From positions 20,109,348-20,173,347 of the forward strand of contig ML677373.1 of assembly GCA_007922305.1 (NCBI GenBank): a stretch of 64,000 bases of DNA, written 5' to 3'. The stretch's first letter is position 1; each line of letters starts with the position of its first letter. The notes below the pieces were generated by a model that searched no databases, had not been told where the DNA came from, and was given only the letters and a program-made list of their open reading frames with translations. The DNA is from Dermatemys mawii. Its lineage: Eukaryota; Chordata; Testudines; Dermatemydidae. Below are positions 62,351 to 64,000 of the stretch, piece by piece. The position numbers were made by a program, and so were the translations under genes.

Positions 62351-63289
62351 GGGAGCCGTCTCATCACACAGTTCGGAATCTGCTCAAGCACCATTTTATT
62401 TTGTTTTCTGTATTAATCTCTGGTGTCAGGTTTGTGCAGCATCCCGTTATTTTTATGTGGTGCTGTTTAAACGATGACTCCGATGGGCGAAAGGGGCACC
62501 TCTCTGTTACTAGCGAGGAGAGCTACAAGTGTTCATACGTTTGCTCTCTGCTGCTGAATATTGTTACACGAATGCACTTGGGCTCCACTCCCTCTGGGGC
62601 TGTTACCATTGACTCCAGCGGGACAGCAAGATCGGGCCCTTATTGTAAGTGACAGGCTTGTTTCTCTCTACTGTGATAGCCCTGGGGTTATATAGACGGA
62701 CAATTTGCAGTGCTGATCCAGAGCGAGGTCACCAGCTCCCATTGATGGCCCGGATCCAAGATCATTGCTTGTTAAAAATAATAATGTACGAAACTGTGAC
62801 ACGTAAGTGGCACAGGTTAGAGCGCCTGCTCAAAATAGATCTGCAGGCAGGTCTGTGAGGATGAGTTTGGCTGCGGTGCCAACATAGGTCCTGTAGAAAA
62901 GTCAAGCAGACAGACAAAGGCTGCGGTTTAAAGGTTGCAGGTAAGTAGCTAAACAAGCACAATCCCTGCATTTGCAAAGGTTATCGCCTGAGAGCACTTT
63001 GGCACACAGACCCCCTCCCCCGACACAGATTTGTTTTGAGCAGTGACTGGGTTTTTTTTAGAAGAGACCATGACTCATTTTCATTGCTAGGGCCCTATCC
63101 CGATCCCTGCTCCACATACTCTGTCCTAGAGAAAGAAAAGGGAATTCATAGGATGAGGCTCCGTCCCAGCCACAATTGTTTTTGTTTCAAGCACAGCCAG
63201 TAACCCAATTGTCCTGCTTTCTAAGGATGAAGCTGTAGTGACCGTAGCTCTCTGGGATGGTTGGTGGGCGAGGAGGGCGGGGAAGGTCT

Positions 63290-63420
63290 TCTGGGAGTCA
63301 GGAAACCTGGGTCAGAGCGTTTCCTTCTTTGCCACAGGCTGGCCTGTCTGATCTTGGACAAGACATTTACGACTTGGTTTTCAAAGGCCTCAAGCCCTGG
63401 CGAGCTAGTGGGAGCTGGAG
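63290..63420 (+). repeat. MIR SINE fragment
   Basis: Contains 'tgggagtcaggaaacctggg', 'ctgatcttggacaagacatt', the usual MIR middle portion, with moderate divergence. Confidence 0.5.
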
Positions 63421-64000
63421 GCATTCAGCACCTTGGAAAAATCAGCCCATTGCTGTGCTTCAGCAATGCCCTCTGCAAGACAGGGATGATGAGAATAAAA
63501 CTCAGCTCCTCCAGCCCAGCTGTGTTGAGCAGCTCCATGAATGGGCCAGATCCTCCGTCCCAGGGAAAAACCCTGGGCAGGAGCTGGGGGAAAGGAAGCT
63601 GTGAGGTGGAGGTATTGGGGGGTTCCTGTAAATTTGCAGGCTCCTCCTGCTCCCAACCTTATGGAGCACAGGGATCTGTGAGAGGGGAACCTTTCCACCT
63701 AGGGCCACATCCAGGCCTCTCCTCCATCATGGGACTGTCCATAAGCCTGACCCCTCCGTCCTGCCCTGGAATCTTTCCCCACAGTTCCTGCTCTGGAGGA
63801 TCCCTAGAGGACGGGCTGCCCACTTCTGCCCCACACTCCGGCTGCTGGTGAGGTGTTTTCTGGTGGGTCTACAGCAGCAGTGTTCCCGCCCATGGGTCAG
63901 CCAAGGCACCCAGCACCAGTGTGGCTGTACTTCTGGTGCTGAAGATCCCAGGGCCAGTCCCCACTGCCAACCTTGGATGGGGGCCATTACAGGCCTGGGG

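Larger units (their letters stand above)
52103..64000 (-). other. FAM20A: FAM20A intron 1 (incomplete), no exon 1 found
   Basis: Exon 1 should be GC-rich, about 400 coding bases, with a signal peptide and CpG promoter. Nothing in this 11.9 kb fits. Contents recognised: MIR fragments, (GT)n tracts at 53031-53087, an AT-rich repeat pair (53200-53535 and 61240-61575), GTCTACACT-type MITEs near 57148 and 57397-57663, a C-run at 54107-54118, and possible conserved noncoding sequence at 57780-58030. The remaining open frames are chance. Confidence 0.7.

Noticed and set aside
63261..63851. 196-codon frame near the window end
   Set aside because: Overlaps a MIR fragment and several equally long frames on both strands. 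No domain is seen.
52103..64000. FAM20A exon 1
   Set aside because: Searched on the minus strand for a GC-rich exon with a signal peptide and a donor in the right phase. None was found, so it is assumed to lie beyond the window.

Overview
The window is vertebrate nuclear DNA, most likely from a cryptodiran (hidden-neck) turtle. Two ordinary vertebrate genes with spliced, well-bounded exons sit in a background of CR1 LINE fragments, MIR/CORE-SINE fragments, short hAT-type DNA transposons and a Penelope-like retroelement. A tRNA-derived SINE with the body and tail I associate with the Cry SINE of turtles lies at about 17.04-17.22 kb. The turtle assignment rests on recognising these repeats from memory, not on a search.

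Layout: 1-14.1 kb is a repeat-rich intergenic region without a recognisable host gene. It holds a nearly intact Penelope-like element at 3097-6183 (162-bp direct terminal repeats, reverse transcriptase and GIY-YIG endonuclease in one frame, broken by one stop codon) and three hAT-type MITEs with perfect 8-bp target-site duplications. A CpG-rich promoter spans about 14.4-15.45 kb and feeds a noncoding first exon ending at 15135. From 18037 to 32626 on the plus strand lie ten coding exons of PRKAR1A, the type I-alpha regulatory subunit of cAMP-dependent protein kinase. They join to a complete 382-residue reading frame. The 3'UTR runs to a poly(A) signal at 34890. From 37720 to 52102 on the minus strand lie exons 2-11 of FAM20A, the secretory-pathway pseudokinase that activates the FAM20C kinase. 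The first exon (signal peptide) is not visible, so 52.1-64.0 kb is read as FAM20A intron 1.

The two genes are convergent (tail to tail), with about 2.8 kb between the PRKAR1A poly(A) signal and the FAM20A stop codon. This matches my recollection of the mammalian order. They are not functionally coupled as far as the sequence shows: PRKAR1A is cytosolic and holds PKA catalytic subunits inactive until cAMP binds, while FAM20A acts in the Golgi on mineralisation proteins.

The most interesting observations are: the Penelope-like element with hammerhead-ribozyme-like motifs in both terminal repeats; a GC-AG intron in PRKAR1A; a perfect CRE plus inverted CCAAT box and five CCTTTAA-type boxes in the PRKAR1A promoter; conservation of the pseudokinase-defining Gln in FAM20A; and a set of transposon insertions whose exact target-site duplications can be read. 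I found no operon, CRISPR array or clearly undescribed multi-gene system.
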